Of a stretch of 64,000 bases of DNA, positions 1-8,819 are shown one piece after another. The notes beneath the pieces were generated by a model. It saw only the letters and a list, made by a program, of their open reading frames with translations, did no database searches and had not been told where the DNA came from. Origin of the DNA: Zhongshania antarctica (GTDB lineage: Bacteria; Pseudomonadota; Gammaproteobacteria; Pseudomonadales; Spongiibacteraceae); the NCBI RefSeq assembly GCF_014202945.1, contig NZ_JACHHW010000002.1, forward strand, positions 412,069 through 476,068, read 5' to 3'. Numbering within the stretch: position 1 is the stretch's first letter; each line of letters begins with the position of its first letter. The translations under genes and the position numbers were made by a program.

Positions 1-359
1 CAGGTTCGACCTTGGAATTAATTATTAATAAGAGCGCGTTTGAAGCCCTGCCCAAAGATTTGCAAACCATTGTTGAAGCCGCTGCACGCTACGCCAACGC
101 CGACATGCTTGACGAATATACCGCGCGCAATAATACCGCGTTAAAAGAGTTAGTGGGGGAACATAAGGTACAGCTACGCAAGTTACCCGACGATGTGCTA
201 CGCGAATTACATCGGGTATCGGATGCCTACTTACTCGAATTATCTAAAACAGACGAACTCACCGGCCGAGTTTACCAAAGCTGGAAACAGTTTATGGAAG
301 ATGCTAAAGAGTATCATCACATCTCTGAGCAGGCCTATATTAATGCGCGGGATCTTTAA
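1..359 (+). CDS. TRAP transporter substrate-binding protein (DctP family), C-terminal part
   Basis: The reading frame is open to the left edge (codons from base 3), so only about the last 118 residues are present. The stretch INKSAFEALPKDLQ followed by a long amphipathic helical tail is typical of the C-terminus of periplasmic solute receptors of the DctP/FcbT1 TRAP type, which hand carboxylates or related organic anions to a DctQM permease. The permease genes lie 1.5 kb downstream on the opposite strand, so this receptor may serve them but is not in the same operon. The ligand cannot be deduced. Family call good; the start lies outside the window. Confidence 0.8.
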   Translation, partial: GSTLELIINKSAFEALPKDLQTIVEAAARYANADMLDEYTARNNTALKELVGEHKVQLRKLPDDVLRELHRVSDAYLLELSKTDELTGRVYQSWKQFMEDAKEYHHISEQAYINARDL

Positions 360-384
360 TCACCGCGCAGTTGCAAACTGGCAA

Positions 385-1239
385 TTAGGCTATTTTTAAG
401 TATTCTTCACTAATCTTCCACAGGCGCTCAGCGGCAACATCGTCCTTGGCCCACGGTTTAATTTTCCCCAGTTTACAGTTAGCAAAATATTCACCACTGA
501 CATTGTCTAGGCTTGGTGAAGTCGCCACAAATATCGACGTCTGCGCGCCCTGTTCTGGGGTTTTGAAAAACAATTTAGTAATGCCGCCCACAATCTTGCC
601 AAGCAGCGCATTGTCCTGATGGCCGAGGTGGGTGGCCACCGCTCCAGGGTGTACGCAATTCACCGTAACGCCAGTGCCCGCTAGTTTTTGTGAGAGTGAC
701 CGGGTCCAAAGAATATTGCAAAGTTTTGAATGGCCATACACCTTAAATATTTTATAGGGTGTCGTTTTATATTCAATATCATTAAATTGCACGCCTTTCA
801 CAAAGGCATGTGCCTCCGATGCCACGCTTACTATACGCGCAGGCGCACTTTGCTTAATGCGCTCTAACAGTAAATTGGTCAGTAAAAAATAAGCCAAATG
901 ATTTACTGCGAACGTTTCTTCTATACCTTCTGCGGTCACCTTGCGCTTGGTGTTCATTACACCGGCATTATTCAACAACAGGTGGAGTGGTTTATCCGTG
1001 TCCAAAAAATTCTGCGCTACCCGGCGAATATCTTGCTGACTGGCGAGATCGCCGAGTAACAAGGTTGCGCGGCACTCAGGGGACTGAGCGGCAATTTCGG
1101 CCAATACCGCCTCGCCCTTTTGCGCATTGCGGCATAACAGAAACAATTCAGCGCCCTGCGCGGCTAAAGCCAGTGCAGTTTCTTTACCGATACCACTGCT
1201 GGCACCGGTGATTAAACAGACCTTATTGAGCATCGACAT
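385..1239 (-). CDS. Short-chain dehydrogenase/reductase (retinol dehydrogenase-like SDR)
   Basis: A 284-residue protein with the classical SDR pattern: nucleotide-binding TGASSGIG at residues 11-18, NNAGVM at 90-95, a serine at about 138-141 and the catalytic Y168-x3-K172 (YGHSK). Length and the long C-terminal part fit the RDH/WWOX-like SDRs, NAD(P)-dependent oxidoreductases of lipophilic alcohols or ketones. The ATG at 1239 has GGAG seven bases upstream. It converges on the TRAP receptor gene and is followed on the same strand by a thioesterase and the TRAP permease genes. Substrate unknown. Confidence 0.88.
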   Translation of the reverse strand: MSMLNKVCLITGASSGIGKETALALAAQGAELFLLCRNAQKGEAVLAEIAAQSPECRATLLLGDLASQQDIRRVAQNFLDTDKPLHLLLNNAGVMNTKRKVTAEGIEETFAVNHLAYFLLTNLLLERIKQSAPARIVSVASEAHAFVKGVQFNDIEYKTTPYKIFKVYGHSKLCNILWTRSLSQKLAGTGVTVNCVHPGAVATHLGHQDNALLGKIVGGITKLFFKTPEQGAQTSIFVATSPSLDNVSGEYFANCKLGKIKPWAKDDVAAERLWKISEEYLKIA

Positions 1240-1312
1240 TATTATTCTCCATTATTGTCGTAAGCTTACCGGCCGAGATAATTTTGTGGTGTTGCGTTAA
1301 AGCAATCCGACT

Positions 1313-1702
1313 TTAATCAACAACTCGTGTGCGGCCATTACCATCAATTGCCACAAACACAAATTCACCCTCGGTCACTTTGGCGGGCTCGTACTGGTGC
1401 TTATTGGTTACCCAAACTTCAACCCGAACCCGAATAGAGCTACGCCCCACATCAACGATGTCGGTATAGCAACTTACCGCTGCACCGACATTGACTGGCG
1501 TCATAAATGCCATGGAGTCTACTGCCACGGTAGCCACCCGACCACCTGCGCGACGCGCGGCGGTTTGACTACCGGCAAGATCCATTTGCGACATAAGCCA
1601 ACCACCAAAAATGTCACCACTGGCATTCGTATCTGCCGGCATGGCGATGGTGAGCAAGGCGAGTTCACCGGCAGGTTTGGGCGTGTCGTCGATGTCACGC
1701 AT
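1313..1702 (-). CDS. yciA: Acyl-CoA thioesterase, YciA-like hotdog fold
   Basis: A 129-residue single hotdog domain. Residues 20-41 carry the family signature (MPADTNASGDIFGGW then MSQMD), with Asp41 in the position of the YciA catalytic aspartate, and VDSMAFMTPVNVG follows. YciA enzymes hydrolyse a broad range of acyl-CoAs in the cytoplasm. The length is typical. The gene sits between an SDR and the TRAP permeases, all on the minus strand, but gaps of 70-120 bp make a tight operon uncertain. Family assignment strong; physiological acyl-CoA unknown. Confidence 0.87.
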   Translation of the reverse strand: MRDIDDTPKPAGELALLTIAMPADTNASGDIFGGWLMSQMDLAGSQTAARRAGGRVATVAVDSMAFMTPVNVGAAVSCYTDIVDVGRSSIRVRVEVWVTNKHQYEPAKVTEGEFVFVAIDGNGRTRVVD

Positions 1703-1819
1703 AAATTTGTCTCTCTAAATTAGGGTAAAATTAAATGCCGCATAGTTAACGTTCACTATTCGGCATTGTCAATGATGTGTATAGCATTATTAGAGCCGCG
1801 GGTATAGCAGACTAAGCCC

Positions 1820-3193
1820 TTATTGCCCGCGGACTAAGGCGGGTAACCAGGTAGCCAAGCTCGGCCACCACGCCAATAAAAATAACATTAGTAATTGCAA
1901 ACCAATATACGGCGCCACCCCGCGATAAATATCTGCGGTCGACACCGATGGCGGCGCCACCCCGCGCAGATAAAATAGCGAAAAACCAAAGGGCGGCGTT
2001 AAGAATGAGGTTTGCAAATTCAGCGCAATCATAATGCCAAGCCAAATGGGATCAACGCCCATGGCCAGTAGAATCGGCCCCACAATTGGCACGACCACAA
2101 AAGTAATTTCGATAAAATCAAGAATAAAGCCCAGTAAAAATATCACCACCATCACGATCAACGTCGCGGTAACTACGCCACCGGGCAAACCATCGAAGAA
2201 GTGTTGGATGAGTTCGTCGCCACCAAAACCGCGAAACACCAATGAAAACACGGCGGCGCCGATTAAAATCATAAACACCATGCAGGTGACTTTTAAGGTT
2301 TCCCGCGCTACTTCACCCAGCCGCGCCCAGCTTAACTGACCTTTAACCGCGGCCATCAGCGCCGCGCCCAACGCACCCACCCCCGCCGCTTCGGTCGGCG
2401 TTGCGGCACCGACTAATATCGAGCCCAATACGGTCACAATGAGGCCGATCGGTGGCAACAACCCTTTTAACAGGGCACTTAACGGCGGCGGATTCAAATC
2501 TTTAGCGGCGGGCGCCCGCTCTGGTTGGCGTATGGCAACAAACCCCATATACAGCAAGTACAGGCACACCAATAGTAAGCCGGGAACCAACGCGCCAATA
2601 AACAAATCGCCAACAGACAAGGTCTTTGGGCTAAACACGCCCATGTCCAATTGCGCCTGTTGATAGGCGCTAGATAAGGTGTCGCCCAGCAAAACCAATG
2701 CGATGGACGGCGGAATAATTTGCCCTAGGGTGCCGGTAGCGCAAATGGTACCCGTGGCGAGCTTGGGGTCATAACCGCGACTGAGCATGGTCGGCAGTGA
2801 CATCAAGCCCATGGTGACTACCGTGGCCCCAACAATACCGGTACTGGCGGCGAGTAACATGCCGACCAGTATCACGGAAAAGCCTAAGCCACCGCGTCTG
2901 CGACCAAACAAGGCCGCCATATTGTCGAGCAGCTCCTCTGCCAAGCGGCTTTTTTCTAATAACACCCCCATTAATACAAAAAGGGGGACCGCAATTAAGG
3001 TGACATTACTAATGGTGCCGTACAGGCGGTTTGGCAGCGCCGATAAAAACGATGCGTCGAAATACCCCAGCACAATGCCGATACCGGCAAAAATCATGGC
3101 GGTGCCCGCCAAACTAAAGGCCACCGGATAGCCCAACATGAGCACGAGGCAAATAGCGACAAACATCAAAATGGGTAGCAGCTCAATCAGCAT
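1820..3193 (-). CDS. dctM: TRAP transporter large permease DctM
   Basis: A 457-residue, very hydrophobic protein with about 12 membrane segments. Features typical of the TRAP large subunit include NVTLIAVPLFVLMG near residues 63-76, GATVVTMGLMSLP and the TGTICATGTLGQIIPPS block. It forms the Na+-coupled translocation pore together with DctQ and a periplasmic receptor. Its ATG lies inside the end of dctQ (11-base overlap), implying translational coupling. The set resembles the mannitol/chloroaromatic-type TRAP subfamily; the substrate is not inferable. Confidence 0.92.
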   Translation of the reverse strand: MLIELLPILMFVAICLVLMLGYPVAFSLAGTAMIFAGIGIVLGYFDASFLSALPNRLYGTISNVTLIAVPLFVLMGVLLEKSRLAEELLDNMAALFGRRRGGLGFSVILVGMLLAASTGIVGATVVTMGLMSLPTMLSRGYDPKLATGTICATGTLGQIIPPSIALVLLGDTLSSAYQQAQLDMGVFSPKTLSVGDLFIGALVPGLLLVCLYLLYMGFVAIRQPERAPAAKDLNPPPLSALLKGLLPPIGLIVTVLGSILVGAATPTEAAGVGALGAALMAAVKGQLSWARLGEVARETLKVTCMVFMILIGAAVFSLVFRGFGGDELIQHFFDGLPGGVVTATLIVMVVIFLLGFILDFIEITFVVVPIVGPILLAMGVDPIWLGIMIALNLQTSFLTPPFGFSLFYLRGVAPPSVSTADIYRGVAPYIGLQLLMLFLLAWWPSLATWLPALVRGQ

Positions 3194-3701
3194 GGCTAGG
3201 CGCCTCCTGATTGATTAGCACGAGCGCATTGCGCAGTAACTCAGCCAAACCCTGCAAAGCGAGATTAATCGCCATGAGCGGCAGTAAGGATTTTAATAAG
3301 TAAACAAAGGGCAGCCCCCCCGGTTCTACCGAGGTTTCGCGTATTGCCCAGGCATTAGCGGCAAAATCCCAGCTGCTTATTAAAATGAATCCGCAGAGGG
3401 GCAATAAAAACACAATACAGCCAATGCTATCGACCCACGCTTTGGTGCGCGCGGAATAACGATGGTAAAAAATATCTACCCGAACATGGCCGCCGTGTTT
3501 TAAGGTGTAGGCCGCACCCAACATGAATACGGTGCCGTGCAAATAGTTCACCGACTCCTGCAACGCGGTCAACCCCTGGCCAAAACCATAGCGCATAACA
3601 ACCACGGTGGCGGTGCCTAACATCATTAAGGGAATTAAATACGCCAAAAGGCGTCCAAAGCGCTCGGTAAACGAATCGATTAAAAATACACACTGTTTCA
3701 C
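3183..3701 (-). CDS. dctQ: TRAP transporter small permease DctQ
   Basis: A 172-residue inner-membrane protein with four predicted membrane helices (about residues 15-35, 48-66, 90-112 and 130-155) and conserved small-subunit features such as VNYLHGTVFMLGAAYTL and HVRVDIFY. It partners DctM in a TRAP carrier. The start is a GTG at 3701 preceded by AGGGA at suitable distance. It is the first gene of a dctQ-dctM pair; the usual dctP is missing directly upstream, where a divergent exported protein is found instead. Confidence 0.9.
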   Translation of the reverse strand: MKQCVFLIDSFTERFGRLLAYLIPLMMLGTATVVVMRYGFGQGLTALQESVNYLHGTVFMLGAAYTLKHGGHVRVDIFYHRYSARTKAWVDSIGCIVFLLPLCGFILISSWDFAANAWAIRETSVEPGGLPFVYLLKSLLPLMAINLALQGLAELLRNALVLINQEAPSHAD

Positions 3702-3777
3702 TGATCGGTATCCCTGAGTAAGCGCCTCATTATAGCCATTCTATTGCCGCTGCCGCGAGTTTAGACCAGGAGAATCT

Positions 3778-4425
3778 ATGCGTTCTGTAATCCTAAGTAT
3801 TTTATTGGCGACATCTGCTAGCTTTAGTTACGCCGATGTTATCGCCCGCTATGCAATGGGGCCAGAAACCTTGGTATTGAGTTACCGCGACGATCAACAT
3901 ATTCGCGTTGACCGCGGCCAAATGGCCTATTCGATTATTAACGGCGAACAAGCGACAGCGATCATTAGCCAAGGCGGTGCGCAAATCGTCATGAACGTCG
4001 ACGATATGGGCGATGTCATTGCCAGTGCGCAACAAGGTCAGACCATCAGTATTCCTGACACCCACGCCGTGAGTCTCAAACCCACCAAGGAATTTAGCAA
4101 TATCGCCGGTTTCAAGGGGCGGCTTTATATTGCGAGTGATGGCGCCAACAGTTACCGCACCGTGCTCACCGACAGCCCTGCCGTTATTGAGGCCAGCGAC
4201 GCACTGCGCCAGTTCTTTCGCCGCTTTGCCGGTGCCATGAAAAATGATCGTGGCAATAAGCTGCTCGCCCTCGAAAACAGCTTTAAAGACCAAGCTGAGC
4301 GCGGCGTGCTCTATGTGGAAGGTGGCTTCAAACTGCTCAGTATTAGCCAAGAGCAGCGTCCAAATAACCACTATACGCCGCCACCCATCGGCATTCAGTT
4401 CAATATGCCCGCCGCTAGCCGCTGA
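3778..4425 (+). CDS. Exported hypothetical protein (DUF4412-like pattern)
   Basis: A 215-residue protein with a signal peptide (about residues 1-19, cleavage near SYA-D). The mature part is beta-rich, with a YAMGPETLVLSYRDDQHIRVD stretch and internal VMNVDDMGDVIA, reminiscent of small periplasmic DUF4412-type proteins that read as repeated 'M-G / I-M-D' strands. That resemblance is loose. The C-terminus is proline-rich. The Shine-Dalgarno AGGAG precedes the ATG. It diverges from dctQ. Function unknown. Confidence 0.7.
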   Translation: MRSVILSILLATSASFSYADVIARYAMGPETLVLSYRDDQHIRVDRGQMAYSIINGEQATAIISQGGAQIVMNVDDMGDVIASAQQGQTISIPDTHAVSLKPTKEFSNIAGFKGRLYIASDGANSYRTVLTDSPAVIEASDALRQFFRRFAGAMKNDRGNKLLALENSFKDQAERGVLYVEGGFKLLSISQEQRPNNHYTPPPIGIQFNMPAASR

Positions 4426-4516
4426 GACTGTCGCGGGGACGTCCAGTGATACCGTGATCTAAGCGCGTAAAATCGGTATCATTGCTTCCCCATGCCAATG
4501 TGAATTTAAGAGTGTT

Positions 4517-5020
4517 ATGACAGATCAGGCCCCCTTTGCCGACCAAGAGACCTTATTAGAGTTATTTGCTGGCATCCATCCAACAAATAATCAGCCCATT
4601 TTCGAAAAGGTGCTCGCCACGCCGCTCGCCAACGTAAGCGAATACCGGCTGCTAAAGTCCCCCCTCTTTGTGCGCGGGCTTGCCGCATTAGATAGCGTAA
4701 AGATAAACGAGGATGCCCGTGGCCGCTTTACCCTGCTTGAGCACAGCGGCAATCTCTGCGTGCGGGTGTTTTTGCGTCAGCCCAATGAAGATTTGGAAGT
4801 TCAGCTCACTGCCGAATTAGAAAAACTCGGCGGCAGTTTAGACATAAAGACCGAACGTGCAATGGTCTACAGCATTCACTTTGGCGTCGGCTTTAGCAGT
4901 ATTGAAGCCTTATTGAATAAGTGGGCCAATAGCGATCAAGCTAAGTGGGTCTACGGCAATGTCTACGACCCCGAGACCGGCGACCCGCTCAATTGGTGGC
5001 AGGCATTACTGCAGGTTTGA
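4517..5020 (+). CDS. DUF4265-like cytosolic protein
   Basis: A 167-residue soluble protein without signal or membrane segments. Central elements match the layout of DUF4265: an E-K-V-L-A segment, the strand [17 protein letters not shown], a short-strand [10 protein letters not shown] block and a C-terminal ALLNKWAN...WVYGNVYDP. The biochemical role of that family is not known to me. It is directly upstream of yaaA with a 22-base gap, so the two may be cotranscribed. Confidence 0.65.
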   Translation: MTDQAPFADQETLLELFAGIHPTNNQPIFEKVLATPLANVSEYRLLKSPLFVRGLAALDSVKINEDARGRFTLLEHSGNLCVRVFLRQPNEDLEVQLTAELEKLGGSLDIKTERAMVYSIHFGVGFSSIEALLNKWANSDQAKWVYGNVYDPETGDPLNWWQALLQV

Positions 5021-5042
5021 ATCAATCGTCACAGGACTCCCC

Positions 5043-5819
5043 ATGTTACTGCTAATTTCCCCAGCCAAGACCTTGGACTTTGAAAATCCTGCGCACACAA
5101 AAAAGTTTAGCCAGGCCGATTTCCTCGACCGCTCGCAGGTTTTAATTGAGCAATTACAAACGCTCAACCCTGAAGACATCTCCGGCTTAATGAAAATTAG
5201 CCCAAAGCTGGGCGAACTCAATCATCAGCGCTTTATGAACTGGCAGCTGCCCTTTGGCCCAGACAATGCCAAGGCAGCAGTACTGGCGTTTCGCGGTGAC
5301 GTATACACCGGCCTCGACGCCGACAGTTTCAGCGCCAGCGATTTCACCTTTGCCCAGCAACATTTGCGCATACTCTCTGGCCTGTACGGCCTATTGCGCC
5401 CGCTTGATTTGATCCAGCCCTACCGGCTCGAAATGGGCACTAAATTTGAAAATAAGGCGGGCAAAAACCTCTATCAATTTTGGGATACCGCGATTACCGA
5501 GGCAGTGAATCACCAACTCGCCGAGATTAAATCGCAGGTTCTGGTGAATCTCGCGTCCAACGAATACTTTAGCGCTATCAAACCCAAGGCGCTGGCTGCT
5601 GACATTATTACCCCAACGTTCAAAGACTTTAAAAACGGCAAATACAAAATTATTAGCTTTTACGCCAAAAAAGCACGGGGCTTAATGGCCAGCTATGTAA
5701 TTAAAAACCGTATTAAAAATGTCGATGACCTTAAGCAATTCAATAGCGATGGTTATTATTTTTGTCCTGAACAATCTACTGCCAGAGAATGGGTTTTTCT
5801 TAGAGACAGCCAAGACTAA
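5043..5819 (+). CDS. yaaA: Peroxide stress protein YaaA (DUF328/UPF0246)
   Basis: Starts at the ATG reading [13 protein letters not shown], the invariant N-terminus of YaaA; from this ATG the product is 258 residues, the same length as the E. coli protein as I recall it. Other hallmark segments are [35 protein letters not shown] and the C-terminal YYFCPEQS. YaaA binds DNA and lowers free iron and oxidative damage under H2O2 stress. In-frame codons upstream (from 4959) overlap the previous gene and lack the family N-terminus; AGGA precedes the chosen ATG. Confidence 0.95.
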   Translation: MLLLISPAKTLDFENPAHTKKFSQADFLDRSQVLIEQLQTLNPEDISGLMKISPKLGELNHQRFMNWQLPFGPDNAKAAVLAFRGDVYTGLDADSFSASDFTFAQQHLRILSGLYGLLRPLDLIQPYRLEMGTKFENKAGKNLYQFWDTAITEAVNHQLAEIKSQVLVNLASNEYFSAIKPKALAADIITPTFKDFKNGKYKIISFYAKKARGLMASYVIKNRIKNVDDLKQFNSDGYYFCPEQSTAREWVFLRDSQD

Positions 5820-5826
5820 TAAGACT

Positions 5827-6285
5827 TTATTCCATCGCTAAAATTTGCCGCCACTCCTCCGGAGTAACGGGCATAATCGACAAGCGACTGCCTTTTTGGA
5901 CGAGTGTCATTTCGCCCAGCGCGGGTTCAGCTTTCAGCTCGGCCAGCGCAATGAGGCGCTTAAATTTTCGCTCAAAGCGCACATCTACCATATACCAACG
6001 CGGGTTTTCTGGGCTGGCCTTGGGGTCAAAATAGCGAGACTCTGGGTTTTGCGCGCTGCTATCTGGGTAAGCCTCACGCACCACTTCGGCAATGCCTGCA
6101 ATACCCGGTTGCGGGCAAGAGGAGTGATAAAAGAACACTTTGTCACCCACTTTCATTTGGTCGCGCATCATATTGCGAGCCTGATAGTTTCTGACCCCGT
6201 CCCAATGTTCAGTGCCCTTTGGCCGCCTGCGAAGATCGTCGAGACTAAACGTGTCAGGCTCAGATTTCATCAGCCAGTAAGCCAT
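5827..6285 (-). CDS. EVE domain-containing protein
   Basis: A 152-residue protein starting MAYWLMKSEPDTFS, with DGVRNYQARNMMRD, KVGDKVFFYHSS and SIMPVTPEEW, the typical order of EVE/PUA-like proteins (often annotated as thymocyte nuclear protein 1-like) that may bind modified bases in nucleic acids. An in-frame ATG exists 126 bases upstream, but the start at 6285 has AGGAG in good position and fits the family length. It is convergent with yaaA (7-base gap) and divergent from the DUF938 methyltransferase. Confidence 0.88.
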   Translation of the reverse strand: MAYWLMKSEPDTFSLDDLRRRPKGTEHWDGVRNYQARNMMRDQMKVGDKVFFYHSSCPQPGIAGIAEVVREAYPDSSAQNPESRYFDPKASPENPRWYMVDVRFERKFKRLIALAELKAEPALGEMTLVQKGSRLSIMPVTPEEWRQILAME

Positions 6286-6386
6286 TGTTGTACTCCTGAA
6301 AAAGCCGTTACACTTGGCGACAGCCGAGGATAGGCTATCAACCTTCGCCAAGGAATGATTTAAGCATAATTCAAAGGGATTTAACC

Positions 6387-6995
6387 ATGAGTCAAGCCAA
6401 ACCCTTTTCACAGGCCTGTGAGAACAATCAGTCGTTTATCTTAGAGATCCTTGCGCCTCTGTTTACAGCCGGGCAACGAGTATTGGAAGTTGGCAGCGGC
6501 ACGGGCCAGCACGCCGTGCATTTTGCCGCTAACTTACCCAAGCTTCATTGGCAGTGCAGTGATCGACGTGAAAATTTGGAGGGTATTCAGGCCTGGATCG
6601 ACGACGCCAAACTCGACAATTTAGCGCCGCCGCTTGCGCTAGACACCAGAGACCTAGCGTGGCCGCAGCCCGCATTTGATGGTATTTACTCGGCCAATAC
6701 CCTGCATATTATGAGCTGGCACGAAGTAGAATTGTTTTTTAGTCATTTACGCAAAAGCCTCAAAGACGACGGCCTGCTCTGTATTTACGGCCCGTTTAAC
6801 TATCAGGGCAAATACACGTCTGCCAGCAATGCGAGCTTTGATCAATGGCTAAAACAGCGCAATCCTCAGAGTGGCATCAGGGACTTCGAGGCCATCAATG
6901 CCTTGGCCGAAAAAATAGACTTACACTTGCTCGCAGATCATGCCATGCCCGCCAATAACCGCCTGATAATTTGGCGCTCGCAAGGCAGCAGATAG
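6387..6995 (+). CDS. DUF938 class I SAM-dependent methyltransferase
   Basis: A 202-residue protein whose N-terminus FSQACENNQSFILEIL and motif I LEVGSGTGQHAVHFA are diagnostic of DUF938 proteins. Motif IV-like FDGIYSANTLHIMSW and the conserved FNYQGKYTS and NRLIIW follow. It should bind S-adenosylmethionine; the acceptor is not known for this family. Good Shine-Dalgarno (AAGGGA). A strong bidirectional terminator follows. Confidence 0.88.
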   Translation: MSQAKPFSQACENNQSFILEILAPLFTAGQRVLEVGSGTGQHAVHFAANLPKLHWQCSDRRENLEGIQAWIDDAKLDNLAPPLALDTRDLAWPQPAFDGIYSANTLHIMSWHEVELFFSHLRKSLKDDGLLCIYGPFNYQGKYTSASNASFDQWLKQRNPQSGIRDFEAINALAEKIDLHLLADHAMPANNRLIIWRSQGSR

Positions 6996-7023
6996 GCGCC
7001 GCGATATGCAAAATTTAAGGCAT

Positions 7024-7055
7024 AAAAAAACCCGGCGCAGTGGCCGGGTTTTTTT
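7024..7055. terminator. Bidirectional intrinsic terminator
   Basis: Perfect 13-bp stem (AAAAAAACCCGGC / GCCGGGTTTTTTT) with the six-base loop GCAGTG. Runs of A and T flank the GC core, so it works for both strands. It separates the DUF938 gene from the convergent OmpA gene. Confidence 0.93.
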
Positions 7056-7082
7056 ATGAGCTATTAATCGCAAACAGTGCGC

Positions 7083-8612
7083 TTAGTAGTCAGTTTCCTC
7101 AGAAGTATCGTACTCGTACTCGTCTTCTAATGCTGGCTCTGCTTCTGCAGGGGCTTCTTCAACCATTGGCTCATCTTCAACCATTGGCTCGTCCATCATG
7201 GGCTCGTCCATCATGGGCTCGTCCATCATGGGCTCTTCGACTGCAGGCTCGTCATACATCATTGGCTCTACTGAATCACTAGAACCGTCGCCAACTACCT
7301 TCAACTCTACACGACGGTTTTGCGCACGGCCGTCTTTAGTGTCGTTGCTGGCAATAGGCTGCTCTTCGCCGTAGCCGCGAGCAGTTAGGCGATTCGCCTC
7401 AACACCACTGCCAACCAAGTAGCTTTTTACAGACTTAGCGCGGTTTTGCGACAGGTTCATATTGTAGCTGTCACTGCCGGTGCTATCAGTGTGGCCTTGT
7501 AGCTCAACGTCAAAACCAGGTGAACTCACCAGTGTTTCAGCAACACCATTAAGAATGGTCTCTGCATTCATGGTTAGCTGAGCACTGTTTAGCTCAAAGT
7601 TAACACCGCGCAGAATAACCGCTTGGTCTTTAGCACAGCCATTAGACATGACAGCTTGACCAGCCGGAGTATCAGGGCATGCATCATCGGCATCAACAAC
7701 GCCATCGTTGTCACCGTCTAAAGGACAGCCACTGGCATTTACTTTAGCGCCAGCTGGGGTATTTGGACACTGGTCAAGATAGTCAGCAACACCGTCATTA
7801 TCGCCGTCAAGTGGGCAGCCAACGCTGTCTACTTGAACGCCGCGTGGGGTTCCTGGGCACTGGTCAGTTTCGTCAGAAACGCCGTCGCCGTCGCTATCTT
7901 TTACGCCGTACTGGGCTTCAAAGAAATTGTAGCGCAAGCCGAGTTGCACGCTCTGCGCGCTGTATTCGTTCTCTTGCTCAATTGCCGCTGACTTGAAGGT
8001 TGCATCTTCTGCAACACTATAGCGATAGCCTGCATCGAGCGCCAAACGCGGGGTCAGGAAGTAAGTGATACCAGCACCCAATTGGCCAATGGTAACGTCA
8101 TCATCGGCATCGCCCATGTCGAGGTTAGCCATGCCCAAACCAAAACCGATGTAAGGGCGCAGACGTTCGCCAGCGGCGAAGTCATACCACACGTTACCCA
8201 TCATCGAGGTTACTTCAAGGCTGTTGTCGCTGGTGGTTGACACGCCGCCACTCGAAATTTTATCAATGTCGTTCTCGCCCTGGCGGTATTCAAATTCAAT
8301 ACGTACTGGGCTAGCAAATTTATAACCAATGCTAAAACCATAACTGGCATCTTTGTCATAGCTGGTTTCGATGTTTGCAGAACTAGTCGATGAGCCACCC
8401 AACAATCCGTTGAGTACATCGCCAATCAGCGGAATCGCAGCAAAGCCGCCCGCAGTTGTCGTTGTCGCAGTGCCATCAGCATCAAATACTTCATTGTAAA
8501 AAGCGTTACCGCCAACATAGAAGCCAGTTTCCTGATCTTCAGCCATTGCCGCGCCGGTTGCTGATGCTAATATCACACCCGCAGCCAGAGCCGATTTCCA
8601 TTGCTTACTCAT
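7083..8612 (-). CDS. OmpA-family outer-membrane protein with TSP3 repeats and acidic Met-rich tail
   Basis: From the ATG at 8612 (AGGGG six bases upstream) the product is 509 residues: signal peptide 1-24 (AMA-E), eight-strand beta-barrel at about 28-212, three Ca-binding thrombospondin-3-type repeats (DSDGDGVSDETDQCP-like) at about 219-318, and an OmpA peptidoglycan-binding domain at about 324-432 (LQGHTDSTGS, NRAKSV, GRAQNRRVEL). This is the OprF-like architecture linking outer membrane and murein. Unusually, a 77-residue tail follows the OmpA domain, rich in Glu/Asp/Pro/Met with tandem MMDEP units encoded by 15-base direct repeats around 7190-7235. A second paralogue is adjacent. Confidence 0.93.
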   Translation of the reverse strand: MSKQWKSALAAGVILASATGAAMAEDQETGFYVGGNAFYNEVFDADGTATTTTAGGFAAIPLIGDVLNGLLGGSSTSSANIETSYDKDASYGFSIGYKFASPVRIEFEYRQGENDIDKISSGGVSTTSDNSLEVTSMMGNVWYDFAAGERLRPYIGFGLGMANLDMGDADDDVTIGQLGAGITYFLTPRLALDAGYRYSVAEDATFKSAAIEQENEYSAQSVQLGLRYNFFEAQYGVKDSDGDGVSDETDQCPGTPRGVQVDSVGCPLDGDNDGVADYLDQCPNTPAGAKVNASGCPLDGDNDGVVDADDACPDTPAGQAVMSNGCAKDQAVILRGVNFELNSAQLTMNAETILNGVAETLVSSPGFDVELQGHTDSTGSDSYNMNLSQNRAKSVKSYLVGSGVEANRLTARGYGEEQPIASNDTKDGRAQNRRVELKVVGDGSSDSVEPMMYDEPAVEEPMMDEPMMDEPMMDEPMVEDEPMVEEAPAEAEPALEDEYEYDTSEETDY

Positions 8613-8819
8613 AAACATCCCCTGATCATTAAAGTTATACCTCCCATCAAAACTGAGCAGTTTCAACGAGGGGGTTTTTCTCACTTGCGCAATACTAGTC
8701 CATAGTAGTGCAAATTATCATTAAAAATGCGTGCACAATTAACGAATACGCAAACCCGCATGCTAAACCGGCAAAGCATCGCCGTAAAGCATCGCCATTT
8801 AACGGCGGGCCAAATTTCC

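Noticed and set aside
3802..4371. 189-codon frame antisense to the exported protein at 3778-4425
   Set aside because: The plus-strand frame has a signal peptide and a clear ribosome site; the antisense frame has neither.
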